Notes: a model not told the origin generated them from the letters alone. Shown: positions 1 through 8,653, counted from the stretch's first letter. The stretch: DNA of 64,000 nucleotides from DIGJ01 sp041821315 (GCA_041821315.1 JBGUEO010000009.1:62001-126000), one strand, 5' to 3'. Translations and numbers: made by a program.

Positions 1-792
1 CGTAGAGAATCTGCCATTACAGAGAGCGAACTTCGTACGATTGTTGATTTTAGTCATGAAGAAGGAGTCATTGAAAGCGAAGAGAGAAGAATGATTACAA
101 ATGTAGTAGATTTTGGTGATTCTTATGCAAAAGATGTCATGGTTCCACATATTGATATGGTTTTTGCTAATGTAAATTATACCTACGATCAACTTGTTTT
201 TATCTTTGAAAAAGATAAGTTTTCTAGACTCCCTGTCTATGAAGATTCGCGTGATAATATTATTGGTATTATTAACTTAAAAGATGTCTTTTTCTACAAA
301 GGGCTAACGCAAGATTTTTCCATTCGCGACATTATGCGTGAACCATATTTTACGTATGAGTTTCAAAAAACTTCGGAACTTATGATTGAACTTAGAAAAG
401 CATCTTCTTCTGTCGCAATTGTATTGGATGAATATGGTTCAACTGCTGGATTAATAACTCTTGAGGATTTATTAGAAGAAATTGTTGGAGAAATTCGTGA
501 TGAATATGACGCCGATGAAGTAGACCCCATTCAAAGAGTGGGTAAGGATGAATATATTGCAGAAGGTACTGCTCGTTTGGACGAAGTAAATGAATATATT
601 GGACTTAATTTAGAATCCGATGATTATGATTCCATCGCAGGACATATCATCTGCCTTTTGGAACATCTTCCAAAAGTTGGTGAATCCATAATCGATGAAA
701 ATGTATGTTATACGGTGAAAGCCATCAATAAAAATAGAATTGATAAAGTTCACATAAAAGTAGACCGCAGCCTCGATAAAACAATAGATTAA
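1..792 (+). CDS. CBS-pair / CorC_HlyC protein (hemolysin C / CNNM family), 5' truncated by the window edge
   Basis: The frame is open from base 1, so the gene begins upstream and only the C-terminal 263 residues are visible. The part before the first internal ATG (at 91) reads ITESELRTIVDFSHEEG, typical of the linker between the DUF21/CNNM membrane domain and the CBS pair, so that ATG is not the start. Next come two CBS repeats (YAKDVMVPHIDM; IRDIMREPYF, then VLDEYGSTAGLITLEDLLEE) and an acidic CorC_HlyC domain (IAEGTARLDEVNEYIGL). Family members are inner-membrane proteins linked to divalent-cation (Mg/Co) export or tolerance. The hemolysin name is historical. The gene stands alone and ends at a strong hairpin. 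Exact substrate unknown. Confidence 0.9.
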   Translation, partial: RRESAITESELRTIVDFSHEEGVIESEERRMITNVVDFGDSYAKDVMVPHIDMVFANVNYTYDQLVFIFEKDKFSRLPVYEDSRDNIIGIINLKDVFFYKGLTQDFSIRDIMREPYFTYEFQKTSELMIELRKASSSVAIVLDEYGSTAGLITLEDLLEEIVGEIRDEYDADEVDPIQRVGKDEYIAEGTARLDEVNEYIGLNLESDDYDSIAGHIICLLEHLPKVGESIIDENVCYTVKAINKNRIDKVHIKVDRSLDKTID

Positions 793-846
793 ACAAATTT
801 TTATTTTGTCAAACGATTCTTTCCATAAAATTTTCCATAAAATAAA

Positions 847-903
847 AAGACGATTGCAAAAACAAAGAAGATAAAACTCTTTATTTTTGCAGTCGTCTTT
901 TTT
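847..903. terminator. Bidirectional intrinsic terminator
   Basis: A 16-bp stem (847-862 with 884-899, one G.U pair) is followed by a T run to 903 on the plus strand. On the minus strand a T-rich tail follows the same stem. It sits between the convergent CBS gene and the pyrimidine operon and can end both transcripts. It lies directly beside the stop codon of the 50-residue ORF. Confidence 0.85.
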
Positions 904-1054
904 AAAACAATAAGTCCGATTTTTTAATTAATAGCCGAGCTCCGCTTACGATAATAGAAACTCCTGCTGCAACACCAGCCACAATAATAATAATCCCAAT
1001 TATAAGATTGGCTAACCCAACTGATTTCATTGTAGAATAAATTTTTTCACCCAT
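902..1054 (-). CDS. 50-residue single-span membrane protein at the end of the pyrimidine operon
   Basis: This short ORF reads MGEKIYSTMKSVGLANLIIG and continues through a run of Ile, Val, Ala and Gly (about residues 17-37) to IVSGARLLIKKSDLLF. That gives a short charged N-terminus, one membrane helix and a basic tail. A GGAAGG ribosome binding site lies in the 19-nt gap after pyrE, so it is probably the last gene of the pyr transcript. The bidirectional terminator follows at once. I recall similar very short membrane proteins in Lachnospiraceae, but no function. The linkage to pyrE may be fortuitous. Confidence 0.6.
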   Translation of the reverse strand: MGEKIYSTMKSVGLANLIIGIIIIVAGVAAGVSIIVSGARLLIKKSDLLF

Positions 1055-1073
1055 ATCTCTAGCCCTTCCTTCA

Positions 1074-1748
1074 CTATCTTACTCCATATTGCTCATAATA
1101 GCGATTGATTGCTTCTTTCATTGTATCATCAATTACGACTCTTCCATTATACTCCTTATTGTATAAATGTTCCACTACTTCTTTCATAGTAACGATCGAT
1201 GTTGTTACAATTCCATACGTATTTTTAATTTCTTCAAGGGCACTTCTCTCCCCCTGCCCGCGTTCCATCCGATCCACTGAAACAACAAGCCCAACGATAT
1301 CAACCTTCCCCTGTGCTTTTAAAATAGGCAATGTCTCATTGATGGATGTTCCTGCTGTCGTAACATCCTCTATAATAACAATCTTATCGCCATCCTTAAT
1401 TTTACTGCCAAGTAAGATTCCAGTATCTCCATGATCTTTTACTTCTTTACGATTTGCAGAATATGCAATATCTGCATCATAAAGCTCATTCATTGCCATC
1501 GAGGTCGCAACACTAAGTGGAATTCCTTTATATGCCGGTCCAAATAAAATATCAAAATCAGTTCCATATGCATCGCAAATCGCTTTTGCATAATACTCCC
1601 CTAATCTTCGTAGCTGTCCTCCCGTTCTATAAAAACCTGTATTCACAAAAAATGGTGTCTTTCTTCCACTTTTTGTTGTAAAATCACCAAATTGAAGAAC
1701 CCCACAATCTACCATAAACTCAATAAATTCCTCTTTGTACTGTTTCAT
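1074..1748 (-). CDS. pyrE: Orotate phosphoribosyltransferase
   Basis: Transfers phosphoribose from PRPP to orotate to give OMP in the cytoplasm, the fifth step of UMP synthesis. The 224-residue length is normal. The PRPP-binding loop VIIEDVTTAGTSINE is intact, as is the N-terminal GDFTTKSGRKTPFF orotate/PRPP region. The start has AAGGAGAT just upstream. It follows pyrD by 21 nt in the pyrF-pyrK-pyrD-pyrE block. A phosphoribosyltransferase of another specificity is unlikely given the neighbours. Confidence 0.96.
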   Translation of the reverse strand: MKQYKEEFIEFMVDCGVLQFGDFTTKSGRKTPFFVNTGFYRTGGQLRRLGEYYAKAICDAYGTDFDILFGPAYKGIPLSVATSMAMNELYDADIAYSANRKEVKDHGDTGILLGSKIKDGDKIVIIEDVTTAGTSINETLPILKAQGKVDIVGLVVSVDRMERGQGERSALEEIKNTYGIVTTSIVTMKEVVEHLYNKEYNGRVVIDDTMKEAINRYYEQYGVR

Positions 1749-1769
1749 TTTTTATCTCCTTTCACTCAA

Positions 1770-2675
1770 CTATTCTCCTACACAACCAATCAGCTCATTT
1801 ATACATTCTATCTTATGTCGATTCATATAATCCGTTATACCCTCGATTACATCAAGTGTTGCATAGGGATTAATAAAATTTGCAGTTCCAATGGCAACTG
1901 CACTTGCACCAGCCATAATAAATTCCAGGGCATCTTCCGCCGTACTTATTCCACCCATACCAACAATTGGCAGTCTAACGGCATGCGCCACTTGATAAAC
2001 CATACGTACCGCAATTGGTTTAATTGCTGGACCTGAAAGCCCTCCCGTCTTGTTAGCAAGTAAAAAATTTCTACGCTCTACATCAATTTTCATTCCAGTA
2101 AGTGTATTAATTAATGATAATGCATCTGCGCCACCCGATTCAGCAGCTTTTGCCATGTCACATATATTTGTTACATTTGGACTTAACTTCATAATAATTG
2201 GCTGTCTCGCATGTTTTTTTATTTCCTTTGTAATTTTCTCAACTGCCATTGGATCTTGTCCAAAGGCAATTCCGCCCTCTTTCACGTTTGGACAAGAGAT
2301 ATTTATTTCTAATAAATCGACGGAACTATCATAGAGTTTTTCTACTACCACGCAATAATCCTTTATTGTTTTTCCAGATACATTTACTATTTTCTTTGTA
2401 TCAAATTTCTCCAAAAATGGTAAGTCACGCTCCAAAAATTTATCAATTCCTGGATTTTGCAATCCTACTGCATTTAGCATTCCCGAGCTAGTTTCCGCAA
2501 TACGTGGTGTCGGATTTCCTTCCCATGGAATATTAGAGACTCCCTTTGTAACCACTGCTCCCAGCCTATTTAAGTCAAAAAATTCCGCGTATTCCATCCC
2601 TGAGCCAAACGTTCCAGACGCTGTCATAACCGGATTTTTCAATGTAATATTTGCAATATTAACCGATAGATTCAT
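1770..2675 (-). CDS. pyrD: Dihydroorotate dehydrogenase B, catalytic subunit
   Basis: FMN-dependent oxidation of dihydroorotate to orotate, class 1B, working with the PyrK electron-transfer subunit and finally NAD. Visible features are the N-terminal LKNPVMTASGTFG, the catalytic-loop region INISCPNVKEGG with its Cys (the class 1B base), and the phosphate-binding VGMGGISTAEDALEF followed by AIGTANF. The ATG at 2675 (MNLSVNIANI) is preceded by AGGAGGAG; a longer in-frame TTG start would overlap that site, so I use the ATG (301 residues). Adjacent pyrK confirms the NAD-linked type found in Gram-positive anaerobes. Confidence 0.96.
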   Translation of the reverse strand: MNLSVNIANITLKNPVMTASGTFGSGMEYAEFFDLNRLGAVVTKGVSNIPWEGNPTPRIAETSSGMLNAVGLQNPGIDKFLERDLPFLEKFDTKKIVNVSGKTIKDYCVVVEKLYDSSVDLLEINISCPNVKEGGIAFGQDPMAVEKITKEIKKHARQPIIMKLSPNVTNICDMAKAAESGGADALSLINTLTGMKIDVERRNFLLANKTGGLSGPAIKPIAVRMVYQVAHAVRLPIVGMGGISTAEDALEFIMAGASAVAIGTANFINPYATLDVIEGITDYMNRHKIECINELIGCVGE

Positions 2676-2686
2676 CTTATCTCCTC

Positions 2687-3490
2687 CTAGCAATCAATCT
2701 CAATTTCATCGCTGTAAAAAACCGGTCCATCTTTACATACTCGTTTATTATGAACATTACTATGATCATCCTGATTCGTTGATTTGCATACGCATACAAG
2801 GCAAGCACCGATTCCACATGCCATTTTCTCTTCCATGGAAATTTGAGCTTTTATCTGGTTTTTCTGTGCAAAGTCTTTGATTGCCTTAAGCATCGGTTTT
2901 GGACCACAAGCATAAATTAAATCATTATTTAGTTTTAAATTTTCTACTATATTCATAACATTTCCTTTGATACCAGCACTCCCATCTTCCGTTGCAACAA
3001 ACACTTCTCCATACGCTTCAAACTCTGATTGTAGAAATAATTGACTGTCACGATATCCTAAAATTATCTTTACCTCATCTGTTATATTGTCTGCTTTTAA
3101 TTGTTTCGAAAGTTCCAATAGAGGTGGTATTCCAACCCCTCCTCCAATAATGATTGCAGGAACTCGCTCCACTGAAAATCCATTTCCTAACGGTCCCATA
3201 ATTCGTACACGATCTCCCGCTTTCACTTTTGCAAGCTCCAAAGTTCCCTTCCCAACCACACGGAATACTAAGCGCACCTCATTCTTTTTTTTATCAATTT
3301 CGCAAATACTAATTGGTCTTGGCAATAGGCGGCTGCTATCATTACAGTAAAGTGAGACAAATTGTCCTGGCTTTGCGAGTTGAGCAATGTGTTTGCTTTG
3401 AATCCATACATCCATCATCCCAATGCCGATTTCATTCATCGAAGTTACGATAGCATCTTCTCGTTCGATTTTCTTTTTCGTATCTATCAT
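2687..3490 (-). CDS. pyrK: Dihydroorotate dehydrogenase electron-transfer subunit
   Basis: FAD and [2Fe-2S] protein that passes electrons from PyrD to NAD. The FAD motif RPISICEID is near the N-terminus, the NAD-binding IIGGGVGIPPLLELSK is central, and the cluster-binding CGIGACLVCVC plus a distal Cys (KRVCKDGPVF) is at the C-terminus. The 267 residues fit the family. Its ATG overlaps the pyrF stop by 4 nt, indicating translational coupling, and pyrD starts 11 nt downstream. The symbol is firm because of the neighbours; alone it could be read as a generic ferredoxin-NADP reductase-like protein. Confidence 0.95.
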   Translation of the reverse strand: MIDTKKKIEREDAIVTSMNEIGIGMMDVWIQSKHIAQLAKPGQFVSLYCNDSSRLLPRPISICEIDKKKNEVRLVFRVVGKGTLELAKVKAGDRVRIMGPLGNGFSVERVPAIIIGGGVGIPPLLELSKQLKADNITDEVKIILGYRDSQLFLQSEFEAYGEVFVATEDGSAGIKGNVMNIVENLKLNNDLIYACGPKPMLKAIKDFAQKNQIKAQISMEEKMACGIGACLVCVCKSTNQDDHSNVHNKRVCKDGPVFYSDEIEIDC

Positions 3491-4422
3491 TGCTTTCCTC
3501 CAAGTGCACCCATAATATCGTTTTTCATATCAATGACAGCCTGTCTTGCAGCATCGGCATATGCAGTTTCTCCATAACTTTGATAGGTTTCCATGCGATA
3601 TGCTGCAATGATTCCTCTTGAAGAATTCACAATTGCACCAAGACCATCTTTGTTAAAATAAGGAATCAAATCTTTCGCTGTACCTCCTTGCGCTCCATAC
3701 CCTGGAACTAAGATATACTGTTTAGGCATAATTTCACGAAGAATCTTAGCCATCTTTGGATAGGTTGCTCCAATCACACATCCTACGTCACTGTAATCAA
3801 CTCCATCTCTTTGACAGGCATCTCCCCATTCAACTACTTTTTTTGCTACTATCTCATATAATGGTACACCATTAATTAATTGATCCTGAAATTCTCCACT
3901 GGATGGATTTGATGTTTTCACCAATACAAATATTCCTTTATTTTCCTTTTTACACTCTTCTACAAACGGCATGACTCCATCGGTTCCAAGATATGGATTT
4001 ACTGTAGCAAAATCTTCATTAAATACAGATACCTCGCTCGTTCCTACTTTAATCTTTCCCAAGTGTGCAGTTGCATATGCTTTAGAAGTAGAACCGATAT
4101 CTCCACGTTTGATATCTCCAATTACAATAAGTCCCATTTTTTTACAATAGTCCACCGTTTTTTTAAAACTAATCAGTCCTGGTATACCAAATTGCTCATA
4201 CATTGCAATTTGTGGTTTTACTGCGGGAATCAAATCATAAATTGCATCAACAATCCCTTTGTTAAATTGCCAGATTGCTTCTGCTGCCCCCTCTAGCGTT
4301 TCCCCATATTCTGCAAATGCTTTTTTTTGAATATGTGCAGGAATAAACCCCATCATTGGGTCTAATCCAACTACAATTGGTGCCCTCGTTTGTTCAATTT
4401 GTTTTACAAGTTGTTCAATCAT
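3487..4422 (-). CDS. pyrF: Orotidine 5'-phosphate decarboxylase, type 2
   Basis: Decarboxylates OMP to UMP, the last step of the pathway. The catalytic region IGDIKRGDIGSTSKAYA holds the DxKxxD lysine/aspartate set, and the N-terminus IVVGLDPMMGFIP is typical of the longer type 2 enzymes (about 310 residues; here 311). I start at the ATG at 4422, preceded by GAAGGGAG. An in-frame start 27 nt earlier lacks a site. It overlaps pyrK by 4 nt. A terminator-like hairpin separates it from pyrC, so it may need read-through or its own promoter. Confidence 0.95.
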   Translation of the reverse strand: MIEQLVKQIEQTRAPIVVGLDPMMGFIPAHIQKKAFAEYGETLEGAAEAIWQFNKGIVDAIYDLIPAVKPQIAMYEQFGIPGLISFKKTVDYCKKMGLIVIGDIKRGDIGSTSKAYATAHLGKIKVGTSEVSVFNEDFATVNPYLGTDGVMPFVEECKKENKGIFVLVKTSNPSSGEFQDQLINGVPLYEIVAKKVVEWGDACQRDGVDYSDVGCVIGATYPKMAKILREIMPKQYILVPGYGAQGGTAKDLIPYFNKDGLGAIVNSSRGIIAAYRMETYQSYGETAYADAARQAVIDMKNDIMGALGGKQ

Positions 4423-4470
4423 ATGTTCTCCCTTCTGCCAATATGGCAAACCACTTTGTTCCTCATTTCC

Positions 4471-4506
4471 TATAAAAAGAGAGTATGATACTAACTCATA
4501 CTCTCT
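4471..4506 (-). terminator. Intrinsic terminator or attenuator overlapping the 3' end of pyrC
   Basis: A perfect 11-bp stem (4496-4506 with 4478-4488, 7-nt loop) is followed on the minus strand by TTTTTATA. The upstream arm and the loop lie within the last codons and stop of pyrC. Only about 50 nt separate it from the pyrF start, so it either ends a Nudix-pyrC transcript or works as a partial terminator within the pyr gene set. Confidence 0.7.
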
Positions 4507-5774
4507 CTATAAACAATTTTCCCATCTACTATCGTTACCATTACTTTTCCAATTACGCTTCGATTTTCAAATGGGGTATTTTTGCCTTTTGAAGCAAACG
4601 CATTACTATGAACCGTATATTCTTTTCTCGGATCTGCAATCACAACATCCGCTGGCATTCCTGGTAACAACGTACCCTTATCAATTCCAATAATACGTGC
4701 TGGATGAAAACTTAAGCACTCCACCATCTGCATCGGTGACAAAAACCCCGCATTAACAAGTTCTGTCATCGTCAAAGAAAAGGCTGTCTCTAGCCCTACA
4801 ATACCAAACGGTGCTTCTTTTAAGGATTTTTCTTTTTCACACATTTGATGTGGCGCATGATCCGTTGCTATTACTTCCATAATATTCTCACTCAAACCTT
4901 TTTTTAATGCCTCCACATCGCTTTTACTTCGAAGCGGCGGATTCATCTTAAAGTTTGCATTATCACTTACTATATCGTCCTCAGACAAAGCGAAATGATG
5001 TGGGCATACCTCACCACTTACTGCTTGTCCTTGCTTTTTAGCCCATTTTATAAGGCTTACACTATCTTTCGTAGAACAATGGCAAAGATGTAATTTTACA
5101 CCCGTTTCTTTCGCTAATAGGATATCTCTTGCGACAATGATGTCTTCCACTGCATTGCTAATTCCAGGAACTTTAAGTAAATCAGCTTTTGCACCCGCGT
5201 TGATAACTCCATTTCCTACTAAACTTTTATCTTCACAATGTGCTAAAACGACAATGTCTGCCTCTCTTGCAAGTAGCATCGCCTCTTGGTAGATCTTACT
5301 ATTCATTACTGATTTTCCATCTTCACTAATTGCTTTCATTCCTGCTTTTGCCATGGCTTTAATGTCATTTACTTCTTGACCTTGTTGTCCACGGGTTACA
5401 GCACCTACCGGAATCAAGTGAACCAAAGAATCTTCTTTTTCTTTTTTCTTGATAAATTCAATCATTTCAACCGAATCAATTACTGGCATGGTATTTGGCA
5501 TTGGGCAAACACTGGTAAATCCACCTCTTGCCGCTGCCATAGATCCTGTCTTTATCGTTTCTTTTTCTTCAAATCCAGGTTCTCTAAAATGAACGTGAAG
5601 GTCAACAAATCCAGGCATAACATAATGCCCTGTTGCATCAATTATCTCATCTGCTTCGGTAATAATCTTTGTTTCCACTGCTTTAATTATTCCATTCTCA
5701 ATCAGAAGGTCAAAACAGCCATCCTTTTTGGATGCTGGGTCTAATACATGTCCGTTTTTAATCAATATCTTCAT
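4491..5774 (-). CDS. pyrC: Dihydroorotase, class I
   Basis: Zinc amidohydrolase that cyclises carbamoyl-aspartate to dihydroorotate. Visible are the metal-binding GFVDLHVHFREPGFEEKE, the later His residues in VLAHCEDKSLV and LHLCHCSTKDS, the substrate loop NMNPPLRS-type FKMNPPLRSKSD, and the metal Asp in EVIATDHAPH. The 427 residues match class I enzymes of Firmicutes. It starts 19 nt after the Nudix-like gene. The earlier pathway enzymes (carAB, pyrB) are not in this window. The hairpin at its stop codon separates it from pyrF. Confidence 0.95.
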   Translation of the reverse strand: MKILIKNGHVLDPASKKDGCFDLLIENGIIKAVETKIITEADEIIDATGHYVMPGFVDLHVHFREPGFEEKETIKTGSMAAARGGFTSVCPMPNTMPVIDSVEMIEFIKKKEKEDSLVHLIPVGAVTRGQQGQEVNDIKAMAKAGMKAISEDGKSVMNSKIYQEAMLLAREADIVVLAHCEDKSLVGNGVINAGAKADLLKVPGISNAVEDIIVARDILLAKETGVKLHLCHCSTKDSVSLIKWAKKQGQAVSGEVCPHHFALSEDDIVSDNANFKMNPPLRSKSDVEALKKGLSENIMEVIATDHAPHQMCEKEKSLKEAPFGIVGLETAFSLTMTELVNAGFLSPMQMVECLSFHPARIIGIDKGTLLPGMPADVVIADPRKEYTVHSNAFASKGKNTPFENRSVIGKVMVTIVDGKIVYRESMS

Positions 5775-5793
5775 GAATTTACCACCCCTAAAC

Positions 5794-6189
5794 CTAGTAT
5801 TCAGCCTTTAAAAAATCTTCTAGTACTTTATCATTATCAATATATTGTCCAAATTCTTCCCTTGTAATCCATTTCGCATCATTTAAGTCTTCCGACAGCA
5901 TAATGGTATCTTGTTCCGCGATACATTCATAAGCAATTCCAACTTTGTGCGTATCCCCCACCATAAATGACCACGTATAAATCATACGATTTACTTCTGC
6001 TGCAATTCCCGTTTGCTCTGTAATTAAACGAATAACAGCTGCATCCGGAGATTCTCCATGTTCTACACTACCATCTACAAATTGCCATTGGTATGGATTT
6101 GAAATACAATCATCATACCATTTTGCAACAACTAAGAACTTGTCATTGCTCCTAACAATACCTTTCACTAACAGCTTACAATTTTCCAT
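5794..6189 (-). CDS. Nudix-fold protein with a degenerate Nudix box
   Basis: A 131-residue protein reading VKGIVRSNDKFLVVAKWYDD near its start and QWQFVDGSVEHGE leading into the Nudix helix. The box GSVEHGESPDAAVIRLITEQ keeps G1, E7, R15, E19 and G22 but has Leu for E16 and Gln for E20, two of the acidic metal-binding positions. Activity as a hydrolase is therefore uncertain. The ATG at 6189 has GGGAGG at ideal spacing; an earlier in-frame ATG overlaps that site and is rejected. It is the first gene of the transcript leading into pyrC, which hints at a nucleotide-related role. Substrate unknown. Confidence 0.75.
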   Translation of the reverse strand: MENCKLLVKGIVRSNDKFLVVAKWYDDCISNPYQWQFVDGSVEHGESPDAAVIRLITEQTGIAAEVNRMIYTWSFMVGDTHKVGIAYECIAEQDTIMLSEDLNDAKWITREEFGQYIDNDKVLEDFLKAEY

Positions 6190-6207
6190 TATTTTTGCCT
6201 CCCGCAT

Positions 6208-6236
6208 ATTGTATCAATAACTTATAAAAATTACAA
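6208..6236 (-). promoter_or_regulatory. Candidate sigma-A promoter for the Nudix-pyrC transcript
   Basis: Minus-strand TTGTAA (6231-6236), 17-nt spacer, TACAAT (6208-6213). The leader would be only about 12 nt, too short for a PyrR-type attenuator, so no classical PyrR control is visible here. Confidence 0.5.
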
Positions 6237-6257
6237 TCCTAAAGTTAAAATTTTTTA

Positions 6258-7580
6258 TTACTCTCTCTTTTTTATCATATCAAGCCACTTTGCTATCTCT
6301 TTTTCATATCCATTTTCTGATAATTGATAAAATTTTCTTCCTACAAGATTGTCCGGTAAGTATTGTTGATTCACATAGTGATTTGGGTAATCATGTGCAT
6401 ATTTATATCCAATACCATGGGATAAATCTTTCGCACCATTGTAATGTGCATCCATCAGGTGCGGCGGTATGGAATCCGTCTTTTCAGAAGAAACGACACG
6501 CATTGCTTCAAATATTGCATTCACTGCAGAATTGCTCTTTGGTGCACATGCTACATAAGAAACCGCTTGTGCTAAAATAATTTGAGCTTCTGGCATTCCA
6601 ATTCGTTCGACCGCCTGTGCTGCTGCTGTCGCCACCACAATTGCATTGGGATCTGCATTCGATACATCTTCCGCAGCACAAATCATAATTCTTCTGGCTA
6701 TAAATGTGATATCCTCCCCAGCGTAGAGCATTCTTGCAAGATAGTAGATTGCTGCATCCGGGTCAGACCCTCTCATACTTTTAATAAATGCAGAAATCGT
6801 ATCATAATGATTATCCCCTTTTTTATCATAACCGAGCACTCTTTTTTGAATACACTCAGCGGCAACTGCAAGGGTAATATGAATTTTCCCATCCTCACTT
6901 CTCGTGGTCGTTAAAATTCCAAGCTCGACGGCATTTAATGCAGCTCTTGCATCTCCATTTGAAACATCCGCTAAAAATTCAAGCGCATCCTCTTCAATCA
7001 CCGCTTGGTAGGAAGCAAGACCTTTTTCTTCATCATGAAATGCACGAAGAATCAATTTTTTTATATCTTCCTTATCAAGCGCTTTTAATTCAAATACGAT
7101 GGATCTAGAAATCAACGCTCTGTTTACTTCAAAATATGGATTTTCTGTGGTTGCTCCGATTAAAATAATCGTACCATCTTCTACAAATGGAAGTAAGAAA
7201 TCCTGTTGCCCCTTATTAAAGCGATGGATCTCATCAATAAAAAGAATCGTTTTTTTCCCATACATCCCATTTGTCTGCTTCGCTTGATTAATAACTTCCT
7301 CCATATCCTTTTTTCCTGAACTGGTTGCATTTATTTGTTTAAAATCAGCACTCGTCGTATTTGCTATTACTTTTGCTAATGTTGTCTTCCCTGTTCCTGG
7401 TGGTCCATAGAAAAGAATAGAACTTAATTTATCCGCTTTAATTGCGCGATACAATAGCTTATCTTTACCAATAATATGTTCCTGTCCCACTACTTCTTCC
7501 AACAAAGTGGGTCTTAATCGACTTGCTAGGGGAGATTCCTTGTCCTGATTAACCTCCCGCATATATTCAAATAAATCCAT
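6258..7580 (-). CDS. rarA: Replication-associated recombination protein A (MgsA/RarA AAA+ ATPase)
   Basis: Clamp-loader-like AAA+ ATPase acting at stalled forks on single-stranded DNA ends. Walker A FYGPPGTGKTTLAKV and Walker B LFIDEIHRFNKGQQD are intact, followed by ATTENPYFEVNRALISRS with the sensor/Arg-finger region and the C-terminal MgsA tetramerisation domain (YLARMLYAGEDITFIARR). The start is the ATG at 7580 (MDLFEYMREV), preceded by AGGAGAAG; an upstream in-frame extension of 29 residues lacks this. The 440 residues fit the family. Monocistronic, divergent from the DUF4250 gene. Confidence 0.95.
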   Translation of the reverse strand: MDLFEYMREVNQDKESPLASRLRPTLLEEVVGQEHIIGKDKLLYRAIKADKLSSILFYGPPGTGKTTLAKVIANTTSADFKQINATSSGKKDMEEVINQAKQTNGMYGKKTILFIDEIHRFNKGQQDFLLPFVEDGTIILIGATTENPYFEVNRALISRSIVFELKALDKEDIKKLILRAFHDEEKGLASYQAVIEEDALEFLADVSNGDARAALNAVELGILTTTRSEDGKIHITLAVAAECIQKRVLGYDKKGDNHYDTISAFIKSMRGSDPDAAIYYLARMLYAGEDITFIARRIMICAAEDVSNADPNAIVVATAAAQAVERIGMPEAQIILAQAVSYVACAPKSNSAVNAIFEAMRVVSSEKTDSIPPHLMDAHYNGAKDLSHGIGYKYAHDYPNHYVNQQYLPDNLVGRKFYQLSENGYEKEIAKWLDMIKKRE

Positions 7581-7694
7581 GCTGCTTCTCCTGTTTCTCT
7601 CTTGCTTTTTTTCATTGTCTATGTTAAAATACTGCTGTTTTCTTTTTAAAATGTACACATGATACATACTTATATTACGAAAGAAGGTTTTTAA

Positions 7695-7871
7695 ATGACG
7701 ATACCAAATGACCCTATCATACTTTTAAGTTTTATTAATACACAACTTCGTGATTTTTATGAAAGTCTAGAGGATTTGTGCCTTTCTATGAACATTGACA
7801 AGACTTCTCTTGTTTCAAAACTTGAACAGGTCGATTATAGCTATGACCGCCCATCCAATCAATTTAAATAA
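7695..7871 (+). CDS. DUF4250 small protein (58 residues)
   Basis: Short plus-strand ORF reading MTIPNDPIILLSFINTQLRD, ending with DYSYDRPSNQFK. I recognise the pattern (IPNDPxxLLSFINTKLRD, then a DYxYD tail) as DUF4250, widespread in Clostridia and of unknown function. GAAGG lies 8 nt before the ATG. It is divergent from rarA and ends 8 nt from the convergent YigZ gene, with no clear terminator between them. Probably a soluble, mostly helical protein. Confidence 0.8.
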   Translation: MTIPNDPIILLSFINTQLRDFYESLEDLCLSMNIDKTSLVSKLEQVDYSYDRPSNQFK

Positions 7872-7879
7872 AATCTAAG

Positions 7880-8530
7880 TCAAAAAAATATAACATTTCC
7901 TTGTACAATCCCAAAGTACATCTCTTTTACTCGTACAATCTTTGCCTTTCCATTCGTAGCTTCTGTCACTTTTTGTTCGAATTGATTGCAATCCTTGATG
8001 GGTACCAACACATCAGCCTTTACAATATCTGTATATTCTGTATCGAGCATTATAAATTCAAGCTGTCCTATGATATATTGGACTTTTCCGATTCCGTTGT
8101 AATCCGTTTGTATCGTATAGTTTACTCCCAATCTTTTTTCCAAAATTATACTATTTGTAAGTCCTGCTTGTACTGCTTTTGAATACGCTCTGACAAGACC
8201 TCCTGTCCCTAGTAAAGTCCCTCCAAAATATCTAGTAACAACAACTAAAACGTTATGAATATCTTCTCCTAATAAAACATCAAGCATTGGTCTTCCAGCT
8301 GTTCCCGATGGTTCTCCATCATCACTAATCCGTTGAATCTGATGTTTATCCCCAATTACATACGAAAAACAATGGTGGCTTGCATTAAAATGTTTTTTCC
8401 TTACTTTCTCTATAAAATCATTTGCCTCTTCCTCCGTATTGATTGGGAAAATTGTGGCAATAAATCTTGACTTTTTTTCAACAATTTCTTTTTCTCCACC
8501 AGAATAAACAACTCGGTATGTTTCTAACAT
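7880..8530 (-). CDS. YigZ / IMPACT family protein (UPF0029)
   Basis: 216 residues with the Impact N-terminal domain: KKSRFIATIFPI, ASHHCFSYVIG, the signature DDGEPSGTAGRPML and VVTRYFGGTLLGTGGLVRAY. A C-terminal DUF1949-type domain follows. Relatives include E. coli YigZ and eukaryotic IMPACT, the latter tied to translational control; the bacterial role is not settled. It has a good promoter at 8579-8607 and a weak ribosome site (AAAGGA, 11 nt from ATG). Confidence 0.9.
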   Translation of the reverse strand: MLETYRVVYSGGEKEIVEKKSRFIATIFPINTEEEANDFIEKVRKKHFNASHHCFSYVIGDKHQIQRISDDGEPSGTAGRPMLDVLLGEDIHNVLVVVTRYFGGTLLGTGGLVRAYSKAVQAGLTNSIILEKRLGVNYTIQTDYNGIGKVQYIIGQLEFIMLDTEYTDIVKADVLVPIKDCNQFEQKVTEATNGKAKIVRVKEMYFGIVQGNVIFF

Positions 8531-8578
8531 AAAATGTCAATCCTTTCTATTAAAGTATTGAATTTACAATCTACTCTT

Positions 8579-8607
8579 AGTATACCAAAGGATGATTCAA
8601 TTCGCAA
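8579..8607 (-). promoter_or_regulatory. Candidate sigma-A promoter for the yigZ-like gene
   Basis: Minus-strand TTGCGA (8602-8607), 17-nt spacer, TATACT (8579-8584), about 50 nt before the start codon. Confidence 0.5.
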
Positions 8608-8653
8608 AGTAGTTGTAACACATTTTTTACTTTATTTCAGGTTAATTATTTGG

